Positions 1 through 9,160 of a stretch of DNA of 38,287 bases are shown here, piece after piece. The first letter of the stretch is position 1. The number at the start of each line of letters is the position of its first letter. The notes under the pieces were generated by a model. The model had not been told where the DNA came from. It saw only the letters and a program-made list of their open reading frames with translations, and did no database searches. The DNA comes from Acidobacteriota bacterium. Lineage in GTDB: Bacteria > Acidobacteriota > Terriglobia > Acidiferrales > UBA7541. The translations under genes and the position numbers were made by a program. The stretch covers positions 1 through 38,287 of the forward strand of contig QHYJ01000283.1 in NCBI GenBank assembly GCA_003223255.1, given 5' to 3'.

Positions 1-1
1 A

Positions 2-1600
2 AAACCGGCTAACCTCCAGATCGATTTCGCGGGAATCAGCCAGCGGATTCTGGCTTTGCCGATTCCCGCGCGGAACTACTACGGAATGGCAGCGGGGAAG
101 CCCGGTGTCCTATTTCTCGCGGAGGGACCGGCGGTCGATCCCATCGATTTCGATGATGGCGGTCCCAGCGCGAAAATCCACAAGTTTGAGTTCAAGACGC
201 GCAAGACGGAACAAATTCTGGACGGCGTGACAGCCTTCAATCTTTCATTTAACGGGGAAAAAATGCTGTACGCCAAACAGAACCAGTGGTTTATCGCGCC
301 GGCAGAGAAGCCCGCTGACGCGCCGCCGCAGCCGGGTCAGGGGGGGCCACTGAAACTCGACTCCATGGAGATTTATGTCGATCCGCGCGCGGAATGGAAA
401 CACATGTACGAGCAGGTGTGGCGCGACGAGCGGGATTTTCTCTACGATCCCGGTCTCCACGGGCTCAACCTGGATGCAATCAGGAAAAAATACGAACCGT
501 TCCTCGAGAACATTTCCACGCGCGATGATTTGAATTATCTGTTCACGGAAATGCTCGGCAACATTACGATTGGCCACATGTTTGTCGGCGGAGGCGACGT
601 TGCCGAGCCCAAGCGCATCAAAACCGGGCTGCTCGGCGCGGATTATTCGGTCGAAAACGGACGGTACCGTTTTGCGCGCATCTATAACGGCGAAAATTGG
701 AATCCCAAGCTGCGTGCGCCGCTGACACAACCGGGCGTGAACATCCAAGAGGGAGAGTATCTGCTTGCGGTGAACGGCCGGGACGTACGTCCACCCGCCG
801 ACATTTACAGCTTTTTCGGGGAGACCGCCGGGAAACAGGTGGTGCTGAAAGTGGGCGCCAAGGCGGATGGCGGCGGATCGCGCGAAGTCACCGTTGTGCC
901 CGTCGATGACGAAACCGCGCTGCGAAATTATGCCTGGATTGAAGACAATCGCCGCAAAGTCGATGAAATGACCGGAGGGCGCGTGGCTTACGTATATTTG
1001 CCCGACACTTACGCGGGGGGATATACGAATTTCAATCGCTACTACTTCGCGCAGGTGGGCAAAGACGGGGCCATCATCGATGAACGCTACAACGGCGGCG
1101 GAGACATCGCGGATTACATCATCGATTATCTGCGGCGCCCGCTGCTGAGTTACTGGAACATGCGCGAAGGCAAAGATATCACTACGCCCCTCGAAGCGAT
1201 TTTTGGGCCCAAAGTGATGATCATCAACGAAATGGCGGGTTCCGGTGGAGATGCTTTGCCCTGGATGTTTCGCAAGACGGGCATCGGGCCGCTGGTGGGC
1301 AAACGGACTTGGGGAGGATTGGTGGGACATTACACCAATCCGGTTGATTTGCTGGATGGCGGCTTTACCGGCACGCCCGACTTGGCTTTCTACAACCCAA
1401 ATGGAACGTGGGACGTGGAGAACCACGGCGTGCCGCCCGATATCGAAATGGAATACGATCCGAAGGCGGCGCGTGCAGGCCACGATTCACAATTGGAAAA
1501 GGCCGTGGAGGTGGTGATGGATTTGCTCAAAAAAAATCCACCTCCACCGGAGCCGCACCATCCGGCGTTTCCGAATTATCAGAGAGCCGGCACAAACTAG
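2..1600 (+). CDS. Tricorn-type serine protease (peptidase S41 family), C-terminal part
   Basis: The reading frame is open to the first base of the window, so the gene begins upstream and only its last ~532 codons are visible. The first visible segment (FAGISQRILALPIPARNY) matches the end of the beta-propeller section of tricorn homologs. Next come the C1 region, a PDZ-like segment around nt 720-900, and the S41 catalytic fold. The nucleophile motif GSGGD has its serine codon at nt 1241-1243, and a conserved histidine (IGHMF) is at nt 575-577. In archaeal tricorn the residue before that His is Ser; here it is Gly. Tricorn enzymes degrade oligopeptides released by larger proteases. The C-terminus is Pro/His-rich. 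It converges on priA. Confidence 0.9.
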   Translation, partial: KPANLQIDFAGISQRILALPIPARNYYGMAAGKPGVLFLAEGPAVDPIDFDDGGPSAKIHKFEFKTRKTEQILDGVTAFNLSFNGEKMLYAKQNQWFIAPAEKPADAPPQPGQGGPLKLDSMEIYVDPRAEWKHMYEQVWRDERDFLYDPGLHGLNLDAIRKKYEPFLENISTRDDLNYLFTEMLGNITIGHMFVGGGDVAEPKRIKTGLLGADYSVENGRYRFARIYNGENWNPKLRAPLTQPGVNIQEGEYLLAVNGRDVRPPADIYSFFGETAGKQVVLKVGAKADGGGSREVTVVPVDDETALRNYAWIEDNRRKVDEMTGGRVAYVYLPDTYAGGYTNFNRYYFAQVGKDGAIIDERYNGGGDIADYIIDYLRRPLLSYWNMREGKDITTPLEAIFGPKVMIINEMAGSGGDALPWMFRKTGIGPLVGKRTWGGLVGHYTNPVDLLDGGFTGTPDLAFYNPNGTWDVENHGVPPDIEMEYDPKAARAGHDSQLEKAVEVVMDLLKKNPPPPEPHHPAFPNYQRAGTN

Positions 1601-1665
1601 CGTGCTTGGGGTCGCCATGACTTCCTGGCGAGTTGATTCCGACCGGGCAATGCAGATCCCTCCGC

Positions 1666-1694
1666 CTCCCTCTGCGGAAGACCGCAGCCTGAGG
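1666..1694. other. Imperfect hairpin between convergent genes
   Basis: Between the tricorn-like gene and priA, the arms CTGCGG (1672-1677) and CCGCAG (1682-1687) enclose an AAGA loop. They extend outward to CCTC/GAGG across a 3x3 internal loop. There is no T-tract on either side, so a Rho-independent terminator is possible but unproven. Confidence 0.3.
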
Positions 1695-1726
1695 GTCCGG
1701 ATGACCGGCGGTGTGGTTTCGCAATG

Positions 1727-4183
1727 CTATAGGAGGCTCAGCGGATCCATGTCCACGAGAGCGGCGGTTTGAGGAATCTCTTTTGCCTGGCAATACGCTA
1801 GCGCGCCACCGAGGAGCTTTGTCAGTACGGAGCGTTTGGGAGACTTCAAAAGAAACTGGAAGCGGTGCTCCCTGTTCAAGCGCGCCAACGGCGCCGCGGC
1901 GGGCCCAAGGATGCGGACTTTCTCGCCATCGTGCGGCGAAAAATATTCGGAAAGCTGGCGCGACCAGCGGATCGCCTTTTCCAGGCTGGTGTCTCGCACA
2001 ATGACGTTAGCCAGCGAGGTGAACGGGGGATAGGCCATCATTCGACGGAAGTGCAGTTCGCGTTCGAAAAAGGAAGTGTAGTCCTGTCTGATGGCGTCCT
2101 GAATCGCGTAATGCTCGGGATAAAAGGTTTGAATGAGCACGTGGCCCGGCAGTTCGCCGCGACCCGCGCGGCCGGCCACTTGCGTCAGTAATTGGAAGGT
2201 TCGCTCGGCGGCGCGAAAATCCGGCAAGCTGAGCGAGGAATCGGCGCTGACGACACCCACCAGCGTCACGCGCTGAAAATCATGCCCTTTGGCGAGCATT
2301 TGCGTGCCTACGAGAATGTCCAGCGCGCCGCCGGCAAACGCTCCAAGCGTTTCCTGATATTGGCGCTTGGTGCGGGCGGTGTCGCGGTCGAGGCGGGCAA
2401 TGCGGGCACCTGGGAATTCCTTGCGCAGGCGTTCTTCGAGTTGCTCCGAGCCCTCGCCGAAAAAATAAACATATTGGGACTGGCACTTCGGGCAGAGTTT
2501 CGGGATCGCTTGAATCGAGCCGCAGTAATGGCATTCGAGGCGGTTGCGCTGTTTGTGATGCGTCATGGAGATGCTGCAGTTGACGCACTGCACCGAAGCG
2601 CCGCAACTCCGGCATAGCACGGACCAGGAATATCCGCGGCGCTTAATCAGCACCAGGGCCTGCGTTTTATTTGTTAAGCATTCCTGAATACCTGCGCGCA
2701 ATTTCGAGGAAATCGGGCTGGTCTGATGCGTCTGCTGAAATTCCTCGCGCAAGTCCACAATTTCGACATCCGCGAGTGCACGGTTCGCGACGCGGGAGGT
2801 GAGCGTCAATATTTCATATTTGCCATTGCACGCGTGATGATAGCTCTCCATCGACGGCGTGGCAGAGCCAAGTAAGGCTACGGCGTTCTCCATTTTCGCG
2901 CGCACAATGGCGATGTCTCTCCCGTGATAACGAGGCGTTTCTTCCTGCTTGTAGCTGCTTTCTTGCTCCTCGTCGACGATAATCAGCCCGAGATTTTCGA
3001 GCGGCGCAAAAATTGCCGAGCGCGTACCCACGACGACGCGGGCATCGCCGTTTCGAACGTGCCACCATTCGCGTGCGCGTTCGACATCACTCAGCGCGGA
3101 GTGCAGTACGGCGACGCCTTCGAAGCGTGCGCCAAACCAGGAGCGGCATTGCCGGCCGATCCAAAGAGTGAGGGCAATCTCCGGCACTAGGACAATGGCA
3201 GTTTTTCCGCGCGCAAGCGTTTCCTGTACAGCACGCAAGTACACTTCGGTCTTGCCGCTGCCAGTGACGCCGTGGAGCAACTGGACGCCGAACTCTCGCA
3301 GCTCGAATCGCGCGCGGATCGTTTTTAACGCGTTCTCCTGCTCTGTATTCAGTTCGTGGGCAGGCGGCGTGTAGCCCGCGTCGAAGGGATCCTCCGCCGG
3401 GTCCAGCACCTCCTCCCAGCTTTCGAGCAGGCCGTCGCGCAGCATGCGCTCGACCACGGATCGCGTAACGTTTGCGAGCCGCAAAAGCTGCGGCAAAGGA
3501 AGCGGGCCGCGCTCGGCTTCGAGCAGGATGCGGATTCTTTCTTCTTTTTCCGCGACCGGTTTGGCTTCTTCATCGCCTGTGGACGTGGCCTTCCAAGCGA
3601 TCACCCGCTGCGTTTTTCGTTTTTTCTGTCGAATGCTTTCGCGAATTTCAATGAGACCAAGGCGTTGGAGCTTTTGCAGCGAGGAAATACCGAAACCGAG
3701 CTTTGCTGGTGGCCTAAAAGGAGCAAAGCCTTTCTTTTCTTTCAGCTTCGCGAGAAATGCAACCTCCAAGGTTGTTAAACCATGAGACAGTTCGCCGCCG
3801 CTCAAACTTTCCGAGGCCGCGCGTCCCGCCTCGGTCAAGACGGTTTGCTGCTGTGATTTCAGCTCGGTGAGCGGAGGGAGCATCGTCCGAAAGACTTCAC
3901 CGATGGGAGCGAGGTAATAATTGGCAATCCAGTTCGCGAGTTCGATGAGCTTCGGAGTGAGCGCGGGGACAAAATCGAGCATGCGGGCGATTTCGCGGAT
4001 TTTTGTGGCTTTGGGGACGGCTTCCACGAATTCCACGACAACGCCAACTAGAGACCTCTTTCGGAAAGGCACAAGGACTCGGCTGCCCGGCTGCAATGCA
4101 TCGCGCAACTGTTCCGGCACCGCGTAGGTAAACGTCGTTCGCAGCGGAACGGGCAGGGCTACGTTGCAGAAGGAGCAATTCAT
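1727..4183 (-). CDS. priA: Primosomal protein N' (replication restart helicase PriA)
   Basis: PriA is a superfamily 2 3'-5' DNA helicase that reloads the replisome at stalled forks. The chosen ATG at 4183 gives 818 aa beginning MNCSFCNVALPVP, a normal PriA start; an upstream in-frame ATG at 4261 would add an unconserved leader. Visible features are the 3'-DNA-binding N-terminal domain, Walker A GVTGSGKT (305-312), a DEXH-box that reads DEEQ (404-407), motif III GSATPS (439-444), and eight zinc-binding cysteines (524, 527, 533, 536, 551, 554, 564, 567). The C-terminal helicase motifs include QVAGRAGRG, and the protein ends DMDPLSLL as is typical. The Gln in DEEQ replaces the usual His. It lies downstream of the EamA gene on the same strand. 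Confidence 0.97.
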   Translation of the reverse strand: MNCSFCNVALPVPLRTTFTYAVPEQLRDALQPGSRVLVPFRKRSLVGVVVEFVEAVPKATKIREIARMLDFVPALTPKLIELANWIANYYLAPIGEVFRTMLPPLTELKSQQQTVLTEAGRAASESLSGGELSHGLTTLEVAFLAKLKEKKGFAPFRPPAKLGFGISSLQKLQRLGLIEIRESIRQKKRKTQRVIAWKATSTGDEEAKPVAEKEERIRILLEAERGPLPLPQLLRLANVTRSVVERMLRDGLLESWEEVLDPAEDPFDAGYTPPAHELNTEQENALKTIRARFELREFGVQLLHGVTGSGKTEVYLRAVQETLARGKTAIVLVPEIALTLWIGRQCRSWFGARFEGVAVLHSALSDVERAREWWHVRNGDARVVVGTRSAIFAPLENLGLIIVDEEQESSYKQEETPRYHGRDIAIVRAKMENAVALLGSATPSMESYHHACNGKYEILTLTSRVANRALADVEIVDLREEFQQTHQTSPISSKLRAGIQECLTNKTQALVLIKRRGYSWSVLCRSCGASVQCVNCSISMTHHKQRNRLECHYCGSIQAIPKLCPKCQSQYVYFFGEGSEQLEERLRKEFPGARIARLDRDTARTKRQYQETLGAFAGGALDILVGTQMLAKGHDFQRVTLVGVVSADSSLSLPDFRAAERTFQLLTQVAGRAGRGELPGHVLIQTFYPEHYAIQDAIRQDYTSFFERELHFRRMMAYPPFTSLANVIVRDTSLEKAIRWSRQLSEYFSPHDGEKVRILGPAAAPLARLNREHRFQFLLKSPKRSVLTKLLGGALAYCQAKEIPQTAALVDMDPLSLL

Positions 4184-4267
4184 CGCGCCGAGTAGTGTAT
4201 CAGCAGGGCGAAGAGCGCTGCGGCCGTATGTTCCGAGCGGGCCAGGTTGTGTTTCGATCAAGCCAGG

Positions 4268-4309
4268 ATTCCTCGCTGCCCCTGCCTGCGGCAGGCAGGC
4301 TCGGAATGA
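4268..4309. repeat. Palindromic intergenic repeat (copy 1)
   Basis: A near-perfect palindrome, CCTGCCTGC-G-GCAGGCAGG, lies at 4281-4299, with ATTCC and GGAAT as outer complementary arms. The same 19-bp core occurs in reverse orientation at 18435-18453. The flanks (GATTCCTCG and CTCGGAATGACA) resemble an interspersed repeat I recall from several bacterial phyla. It sits between the start of priA and the end of the EamA gene. Confidence 0.6.
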
Positions 4310-4371
4310 CAGAGCGCACGGTTATGCGCTCGAAGTGGCATGCCCTGCCTGTGCGGACGCCGCGCCGAGGC

Positions 4372-5217
4372 TTATCTGCTGATCAGAAAAATTCCGGCGA
4401 AGATAGTGGCGATCCCCGTCCATTGCCAGCGGGAGATGTGTTCGCGCAGGAAAATCGCTGCGAGGCCAACCGTAACCGCGCCGTACAGCGAGCCAAGTAC
4501 GCTGATGACTGCTACCTGTTCCAATTGCATGCCGCGATTGCTCAGAACGAATGCGAGAGTATCGAACGTTCCCATGCTCAGGGCCATCCAACGCACGCTG
4601 CCGCGCGGAAGGCGCATGGGCTGTGCTGCAGAGAAAATTACCGACGCCGTCAGGAGAGAACTGGTCAAGCGAATCATCCACACGGCTTGGATCGCGCCGA
4701 CGTGAGGCACAATGCGGATCCCGAGCAACCAGAACAGAGCTCCGAATGCGACAGCGGCGGCAATGGCCAGGCCAATGCCACGACTGTTTGTTTTTACCGG
4801 CTGCGCGGGATTTTCGGAGGGCACGTGCTCTCCGCCAGCGACCACAGCCACGCCAAACAGAATGAGAATGATTCCGCCAACTCGCGAGGAAAGAATCAGT
4901 GTTAGGGCGGGATAGCTCGCCGAAAGAGGAGCGACGACGGCCATCTTGCCGATTTCAAATGAGCGATACAACGACAGCGTGCCGCACGCGTTGAGGAGGC
5001 CGGCGAGGAATCCCCACCCCCACGGCTGCCATCCCGAACCGTCAGCGAGGTGTCCCCAGCCGCCAAGCCAACGCATGGAAATCGTAAGGAGTAGAAATCC
5101 CGTGAATTGCATGTAGAACATGGTGCGAAGTGTGCCGATGCGATGTGTGGAAGAGCGCGCGACGAAGTCAGCGCCGCCCCAGGTCAGCGCAGTAACCAGC
5201 CCAAGCAGGATTCCCAT
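4372..5217 (-). CDS. EamA/DMT-family permease
   Basis: This is a 281-aa, highly hydrophobic protein with about ten predicted membrane helices in two five-helix halves, the EamA (drug/metabolite transporter) layout. It starts MGILLGLVTALTWGGADFVAR, typical of the first EamA helix, and an AAAVAFGALFW stretch opens the second half. The substrate cannot be told from sequence. The start codon lies 6 nt after the stop of the uracil-DNA glycosylase gene, so it is the distal gene of that operon. It is probably an inner-membrane exporter of small metabolites. Confidence 0.85.
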   Translation of the reverse strand: MGILLGLVTALTWGGADFVARSSTHRIGTLRTMFYMQFTGFLLLTISMRWLGGWGHLADGSGWQPWGWGFLAGLLNACGTLSLYRSFEIGKMAVVAPLSASYPALTLILSSRVGGIILILFGVAVVAGGEHVPSENPAQPVKTNSRGIGLAIAAAVAFGALFWLLGIRIVPHVGAIQAVWMIRLTSSLLTASVIFSAAQPMRLPRGSVRWMALSMGTFDTLAFVLSNRGMQLEQVAVISVLGSLYGAVTVGLAAIFLREHISRWQWTGIATIFAGIFLISR

Positions 5218-5223
5218 GATGGC

Positions 5224-6102
5224 TTAGGCGGACTTGCCTTTTGCGCGAAGACCGAGGACCGCCATCACTTTCTGCAGATCTTTCCAGACTTCGCCTTTCG
5301 CGTTGGGGTTGCGCAGGAGATAAGCAGGATGGTAGGTGGCCAGTAATTTGCTGTTGCGATACTCGAGCCACTGACCGCGATACTGCGAAATTCCGCGATT
5401 GGTTTTCATCAACGTTTTGAAGGCCACGGCGCCGAGGCAAACAATGACTTTAGGCGAGATGACTTCCAGCTGTCGCACTAAGAAGGGCGAGCAGGTGGCG
5501 ACCTCGTCCTCTTCCGGCGTGCGATTCTCCGGAGGGCGACATTTCACCACGTTGCAAATATAAACGTCCTTGCGCTGCAGGCCCATCGCTTCGACCATTT
5601 GCGTAAGAAGTTTCCCGGCGCGCCCGACAAACGGAAGCCCTTGTGCGTCTTCGTCGGCGCCTGGTCCTTCGCCAACAAACACAAGCTCGGCTTTGGGATG
5701 TCCATCGCCGAAGACGATGGTGTGACGGTGCTTATGAAGCTTGCAGCGCGTGCACTCTCCCAAATCCTCGCGAATGCGCAAAAGCGTGTCGTTCACGATT
5801 TTATCTGAAGCGTCAAAAAGAGAGGGCGCAGGCGCAGATGGCAGCGGCAAGGGCGCAACCTTTGGCAGTGCTGCTGGCGCAGGCTTTTGGAAATGAGGCT
5901 TCGCAGTCTTGGGCAAAGTGGGTTCCTCGTGAGCAATGGGATTTGAAACAGCCACATTTTCTACCGATCCCGCGGGCTGTTTATGCGGAAACAGTGCTTC
6001 TGGGTACCGATCACGGTAAAAGAAACGAATGCCTAAGTCTTCGTAGAAGGCCAGCCGTTCTGCAACTTTTTTCTGAAGATTCTCTGGAATTTGCCCGGGC
6101 AT
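5224..6102 (-). CDS. Family 4 uracil-DNA glycosylase (4Fe-4S)
   Basis: This enzyme removes uracil from DNA in base-excision repair. The 292-aa protein has a ~100-residue Pro/Ala-rich N-terminal extension, then the catalytic fold. Four cysteines at 117, 120, 188 and 204 have the spacing of the family-4 iron-sulfur ligands. Motif A is GEGPGADED (144-152) and motif B is HPAYLLR (258-264). The extension has an amphipathic start ([20 protein letters not shown]) seen in acidobacterial homologs. The ATG lies 5 nt after the coaBC stop, so the two are probably co-transcribed. Confidence 0.94.
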   Translation of the reverse strand: MPGQIPENLQKKVAERLAFYEDLGIRFFYRDRYPEALFPHKQPAGSVENVAVSNPIAHEEPTLPKTAKPHFQKPAPAALPKVAPLPLPSAPAPSLFDASDKIVNDTLLRIREDLGECTRCKLHKHRHTIVFGDGHPKAELVFVGEGPGADEDAQGLPFVGRAGKLLTQMVEAMGLQRKDVYICNVVKCRPPENRTPEEDEVATCSPFLVRQLEVISPKVIVCLGAVAFKTLMKTNRGISQYRGQWLEYRNSKLLATYHPAYLLRNPNAKGEVWKDLQKVMAVLGLRAKGKSA

Positions 6103-6107
6103 GAGGA

Positions 6108-7343
6108 TCAGACGTTTGAATGCCGGGAGGCGGGAGCGTGGAGCACCGAGCGCAAACGGAGGACTTCATCCAGAATGCGCTGGGCCACTTCGGTCTTGGG
6201 CATTTTAGGAAGGGCGTGGTCACGGCCATCGCGAGAAAAAAGGGTGACGACATTTGTGTCCTGGTCAAAGCCGGCGCCTTCCGCGGTGACGTCGTTCGCC
6301 ACAATCAAATCGGCGTTCTTGGAGGCAAGTTTCTTTCGAGCATTTTCCGCAACGCGCTCCGTTTCCGCGGCGAAACCAACGACAATCTTCTGGCCTTTGT
6401 TCTTCGCGAGTTCCGCAAGAATGTCGGTGGTCGGCTCAAGCGAGATCGTCAGCGGAGCATTGCCTTTCTTAATCTTTTCGGCGCGGCGCTCGACGGGCCG
6501 GTAATCCGCCACCGCCGCGGCAAGAATGATCATCGACGCTTCGGCGGATCGATCCAGGACCGCCCGACGCATTTCCTCCGCGGTGCGCACGTCCGCGCGT
6601 TCGACACCCGCAGGAGTTTCCAAGTTCACAGGGCCGCTGACCAAAATCACCTTCGCGCCGCGCCTCGCAGCAGCCTCGGCAACGGCATAACCCATTTTCC
6701 CGGAAGAGCGGTTGGTGAGGAAACGAACGGGATCGAGGTCTTCGCAAGTCGGGCCTGCGGAAACCAGAATCGTTTCGCCATCCAAATCCCGGTGCGCTTT
6801 TGTGATTTCGTGTATAGCCGTAAGAATTTCTTCCAGGCCCGCGAGCCGGCCCGGCCCGGTCATGCCGCACGCCAGATAGCCCTCATCGGGTTGCGCTATT
6901 TTTACGCCGCGTGCCCGCAGCGTCGCGACATTTTCCTGGGTGGCCGTGTGATTCCACATGTTCACATTCATCGCCGGAGCGACGACTACTGGCGCGGTGC
7001 AGGCCAGGTACAACGTGGTGAGAAAATCATCGGCGACGCCACGGGCGAATTTCGCCATGATGTCGGCGGTGGCAGGCGCTACCAGAAGAAGATCCGTGCG
7101 CTGCGCGACCGCGATGTGCTCGATGGCGCTTTCAAGGTTGGCTTCGCTGCCGGAAGAGTCCCTGAAGAGATCGGTTATGACTTTCTGTCCGCTCAACGCG
7201 GCAAACGTAAGGGGAGTGACGAATTCCCGCGCGGCGCGGGTCATCACTACTTGCACGCTGTGCCCTTCCTGCTGCAAGCGGCGAACCAGCTCCGCGGCTT
7301 TGTACGCCGCCACTCCGCCCGTGACGCCCAATGTGATTCGCAT
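6108..7343 (-). CDS. coaBC: Bifunctional phosphopantothenoylcysteine decarboxylase / phosphopantothenate-cysteine ligase
   Basis: CoaBC carries out two consecutive steps of coenzyme A synthesis. The N-terminal flavoprotein CoaC half has His76, the PAMN motif (Asn126) and the active-site Cys159 in ACGMTGPGR. The CoaB half follows from about residue 189, with SAGPTCEDLDPVRFLTN and the lysine of the AEKIKKG motif (Lys290). The start at 7343 (MRITLGVTGG) gives 411 aa and a normal N-terminus; a longer open frame upstream overlaps rpoZ and is not conserved-looking. It starts 17 nt after the rpoZ stop. The gmk-rpoZ-coaBC order is common in bacteria. Confidence 0.97.
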   Translation of the reverse strand: MRITLGVTGGVAAYKAAELVRRLQQEGHSVQVVMTRAAREFVTPLTFAALSGQKVITDLFRDSSGSEANLESAIEHIAVAQRTDLLLVAPATADIMAKFARGVADDFLTTLYLACTAPVVVAPAMNVNMWNHTATQENVATLRARGVKIAQPDEGYLACGMTGPGRLAGLEEILTAIHEITKAHRDLDGETILVSAGPTCEDLDPVRFLTNRSSGKMGYAVAEAAARRGAKVILVSGPVNLETPAGVERADVRTAEEMRRAVLDRSAEASMIILAAAVADYRPVERRAEKIKKGNAPLTISLEPTTDILAELAKNKGQKIVVGFAAETERVAENARKKLASKNADLIVANDVTAEGAGFDQDTNVVTLFSRDGRDHALPKMPKTEVAQRILDEVLRLRSVLHAPASRHSNV

Positions 7344-7360
7344 TTCTGCCTTCTCGGCCG

Positions 7361-7588
7361 CTACTTCTTGCGCTTGTTGCCGTCCTTGTCTTCGTCGACG
7401 GAAGTTGCCTCGGGCACATCGAATTCGAGCAACCCCTGCTCGAGCTCTTCGCAAGCCAGTCGCGTGGCTTTCTGCGTCTTGGGGTTCTCAATCAACGGCG
7501 GGGCGCCGGCCATAATCTGCCGCGCGCGCCTTGCCGCAAGCACTACGTAAGCAAACTGGCTCTCCGGAGCTTTTGTCTGCACGGTCAT
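7361..7588 (-). CDS. rpoZ: RNA polymerase omega subunit
   Basis: This is a 75-aa protein with the omega signature: AYVVLAARRARQIMAG, then the KATRLACEELEQGLLEF helix and a charged, lysine-rich tail. Omega helps beta' fold and join the core polymerase. The ATG at 7588 lies one base after the gmk stop codon (TGA-A-ATG) and is preceded by a purine-rich GGGGGGAAGG Shine-Dalgarno inside the gmk end. A further in-frame ATG at 7606 would lie before that site and is less likely. Confidence 0.9.
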   Translation of the reverse strand: MTVQTKAPESQFAYVVLAARRARQIMAGAPPLIENPKTQKATRLACEELEQGLLEFDVPEATSVDEDKDGNKRKK

Positions 7589-7589
7589 T

Positions 7590-8228
7590 TCAAACCTTCC
7601 CCCCAAACGATGCCAGAAGTTCTTGCACCCGGTCCCGGCGGCGCGCGCTCGTGCAGCGCAACGCAGTTACAATTGCCTGCACCTCGCGACCCGCACTCTC
7701 CACGTCCTCATTCAACACGCAAAAATCATAGTACTTGCCAAAGGCGGCGATTTCATCACGAGCCTTGGCCAGCCGTCGAGCAATTTCCTCGTCGGAATCC
7801 TGGCCACGGCTGCGCAAACGGCGTTCCAACTCTTCGAGCGAAGGCGGCAGGATGAAGATCGCGACCGATTCCGGAAGCTTTTCCTTGACCTGCGCCGCTC
7901 CCTGAACGTCGATCTCCAGCACGAGGTCGAGTCCACGCTTGCGCGATTCCTCCAGCCACTTTTTGGGTGTGCCGTAGGAATGTTTTCCGAAGACCCGCGC
8001 ATACTCTAGGAACTCGCCACGCGCTACCATGGCGCCAAACTCCGCCTCTGAAACAAAATGATAGCATTTCCCGCTGGACTCAGTCGCGCGGCGCTGCCTG
8101 GTGGTCCAGGAGATCGAGGGCATGGTCCCGGGCATCTCCAGGATCTTCTGCACCAGGGTGGATTTGCCCGAGCCGGAAGGCCCCGAGACAATCAACACCA
8201 GCGGCACGCTCCCTGTCTCCGCGTTCAT
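7590..8228 (-). CDS. gmk: Guanylate kinase
   Basis: It phosphorylates GMP to GDP with ATP. The 212-aa protein has the P-loop GPSGSGKST, the GMP-binding stretch SISWTTRQRR, YHFVSEAEF, GEFLEYA and the LEIDVQGA segment, all in normal order. The usual GE after the TTR motif reads TE here, a small deviation. The ATG at 8228 overlaps by 4 nt (ATGA) the ancestral stop of yicC at 8225-8227, which indicates translational coupling before yicC gained its earlier stop. rpoZ follows after one base. Confidence 0.96.
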   Translation of the reverse strand: MNAETGSVPLVLIVSGPSGSGKSTLVQKILEMPGTMPSISWTTRQRRATESSGKCYHFVSEAEFGAMVARGEFLEYARVFGKHSYGTPKKWLEESRKRGLDLVLEIDVQGAAQVKEKLPESVAIFILPPSLEELERRLRSRGQDSDEEIARRLAKARDEIAAFGKYYDFCVLNEDVESAGREVQAIVTALRCTSARRRDRVQELLASFGGKV

Positions 8229-8284
8229 TCGATGTTCTGTACCTGTTCGCGCAGTTTTTCGATCTCCGCTTTGATCTCTAATGC
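8225..8284 (-). other. Cut-off C-terminal codons of yicC
   Basis: Directly after the TAG at 8285-8287, and in the same frame, 19 sense codons read ALEIKAEIEKLREQVQNIE and then TGA. IREQVQNIE is the hallmark end of YicC-family proteins, and this stretch fills the gap up to gmk exactly. It is best read as the original tail of yicC separated by a single-base amber change (TTG Leu to TAG would be enough). Confidence 0.85.
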
Positions 8285-9160
8285 CTATCCCGTGATCGCC
8301 AGGGCCTCACTTTCCACTCCAGGCGTCTTGGAAAGCATGGTGTTGGCCTCGCGATGCATCTCTTGCAACAGAAAATCCAGCTTCTTGCCCAGTTCGCCCG
8401 CGCCATCCAACAATTTTGTGAACTGCTGCAGGTGGCTGCGCAGGCGGTCCAATTCTTCACTGATGTCGCTGCGCTCCGCAAGCAGCGCCGCCTCCTGCGC
8501 CAGACGCCCCTGATCAATGGCCGTTCCGCCGAGCAACTCCTTGAGGCGCGATGCGAGGCGCCTGGCAAAAGCCGGACGCAGCGAAGCCGCCAGCCCGCGC
8601 ACCTGCTCGACCTGCCCCCCGATGCGCGCCAACCGCTGGCGCAACTCGGCGACGAGGTGCTTGCCTTCCGCGCGGCGCATTTCATCCAACTTTGCCAGTG
8701 CTTCGCGCAAGCAGGTCTCAAGCGCCTTCCCCAATTTTTCCTGGTCACCCGCCTTTTCCGGGACGGCGCCGTTGAGCCCAGCGATCACGCCAGGAAGACG
8801 CAGCAAGGAAACCACGTCCAGTTTTCCGGCGGCGGGCGTTCCACGCATCAGCGACTCTGCCGCGCGCAAATACGCTTGCGCGAGATCCTTGTTGACCTGA
8901 ACGGGCGCAGCCGTTGCAGGTTCCGCGTTGACGTAGATTTCCAGATGGCCGCGATGAATGCACTCGCGCACGATTTGGCGCAATCGCAAATCATAAAGAT
9001 CAAAACCTTCCGGCAAACGCAGCTTCAAATCGAGAAACCGGTGATTCACGCTTTTGACCGTGACACGCACGGCCCAGCCGTGCTTTTCATGGCGCGCTTG
9101 CGCGTAACCAGTCATCGACAAGCACTCGGATTGTTTCGAATTCGTACGTTTTTCGCTCAT
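8285..9160 (-). CDS. yicC: YicC-family stress-associated endoribonuclease, ended early by an amber codon
   Basis: YicC/YloC proteins are endoribonucleases linked to stationary phase and sRNA turnover. The protein has the family start SMTGYAQAR, then VKSVNHRFLDLKLRLPE, and the DUF1732-type C-terminal part with REANTMLSKTPG. Translation ends at TAG (8285-8287) after ALAITG, 19 codons short of the expected end; the missing tail is still encoded downstream in frame. The ATG at 9160 overlaps the stop of the MsbA-type gene by 4 nt (ATGA); an internal Met (SMTGY) is an alternative start. It could be a real truncation, readthrough or a sequencing error. Confidence 0.9.
   Translation of the reverse strand: MSEKRTNSKQSECLSMTGYAQARHEKHGWAVRVTVKSVNHRFLDLKLRLPEGFDLYDLRLRQIVRECIHRGHLEIYVNAEPATAAPVQVNKDLAQAYLRAAESLMRGTPAAGKLDVVSLLRLPGVIAGLNGAVPEKAGDQEKLGKALETCLREALAKLDEMRRAEGKHLVAELRQRLARIGGQVEQVRGLAASLRPAFARRLASRLKELLGGTAIDQGRLAQEAALLAERSDISEELDRLRSHLQQFTKLLDGAGELGKKLDFLLQEMHREANTMLSKTPGVESEALAITG

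Noticed and set aside
245-1483. 412-codon minus-strand frame
   Set aside because: Antisense to the tricorn-like gene, no recognisable motif.
6120-7550. 476-codon plus-strand frame
   Set aside because: Antisense shadow of coaBC; Arg/Gly/His-rich composition and no domain.
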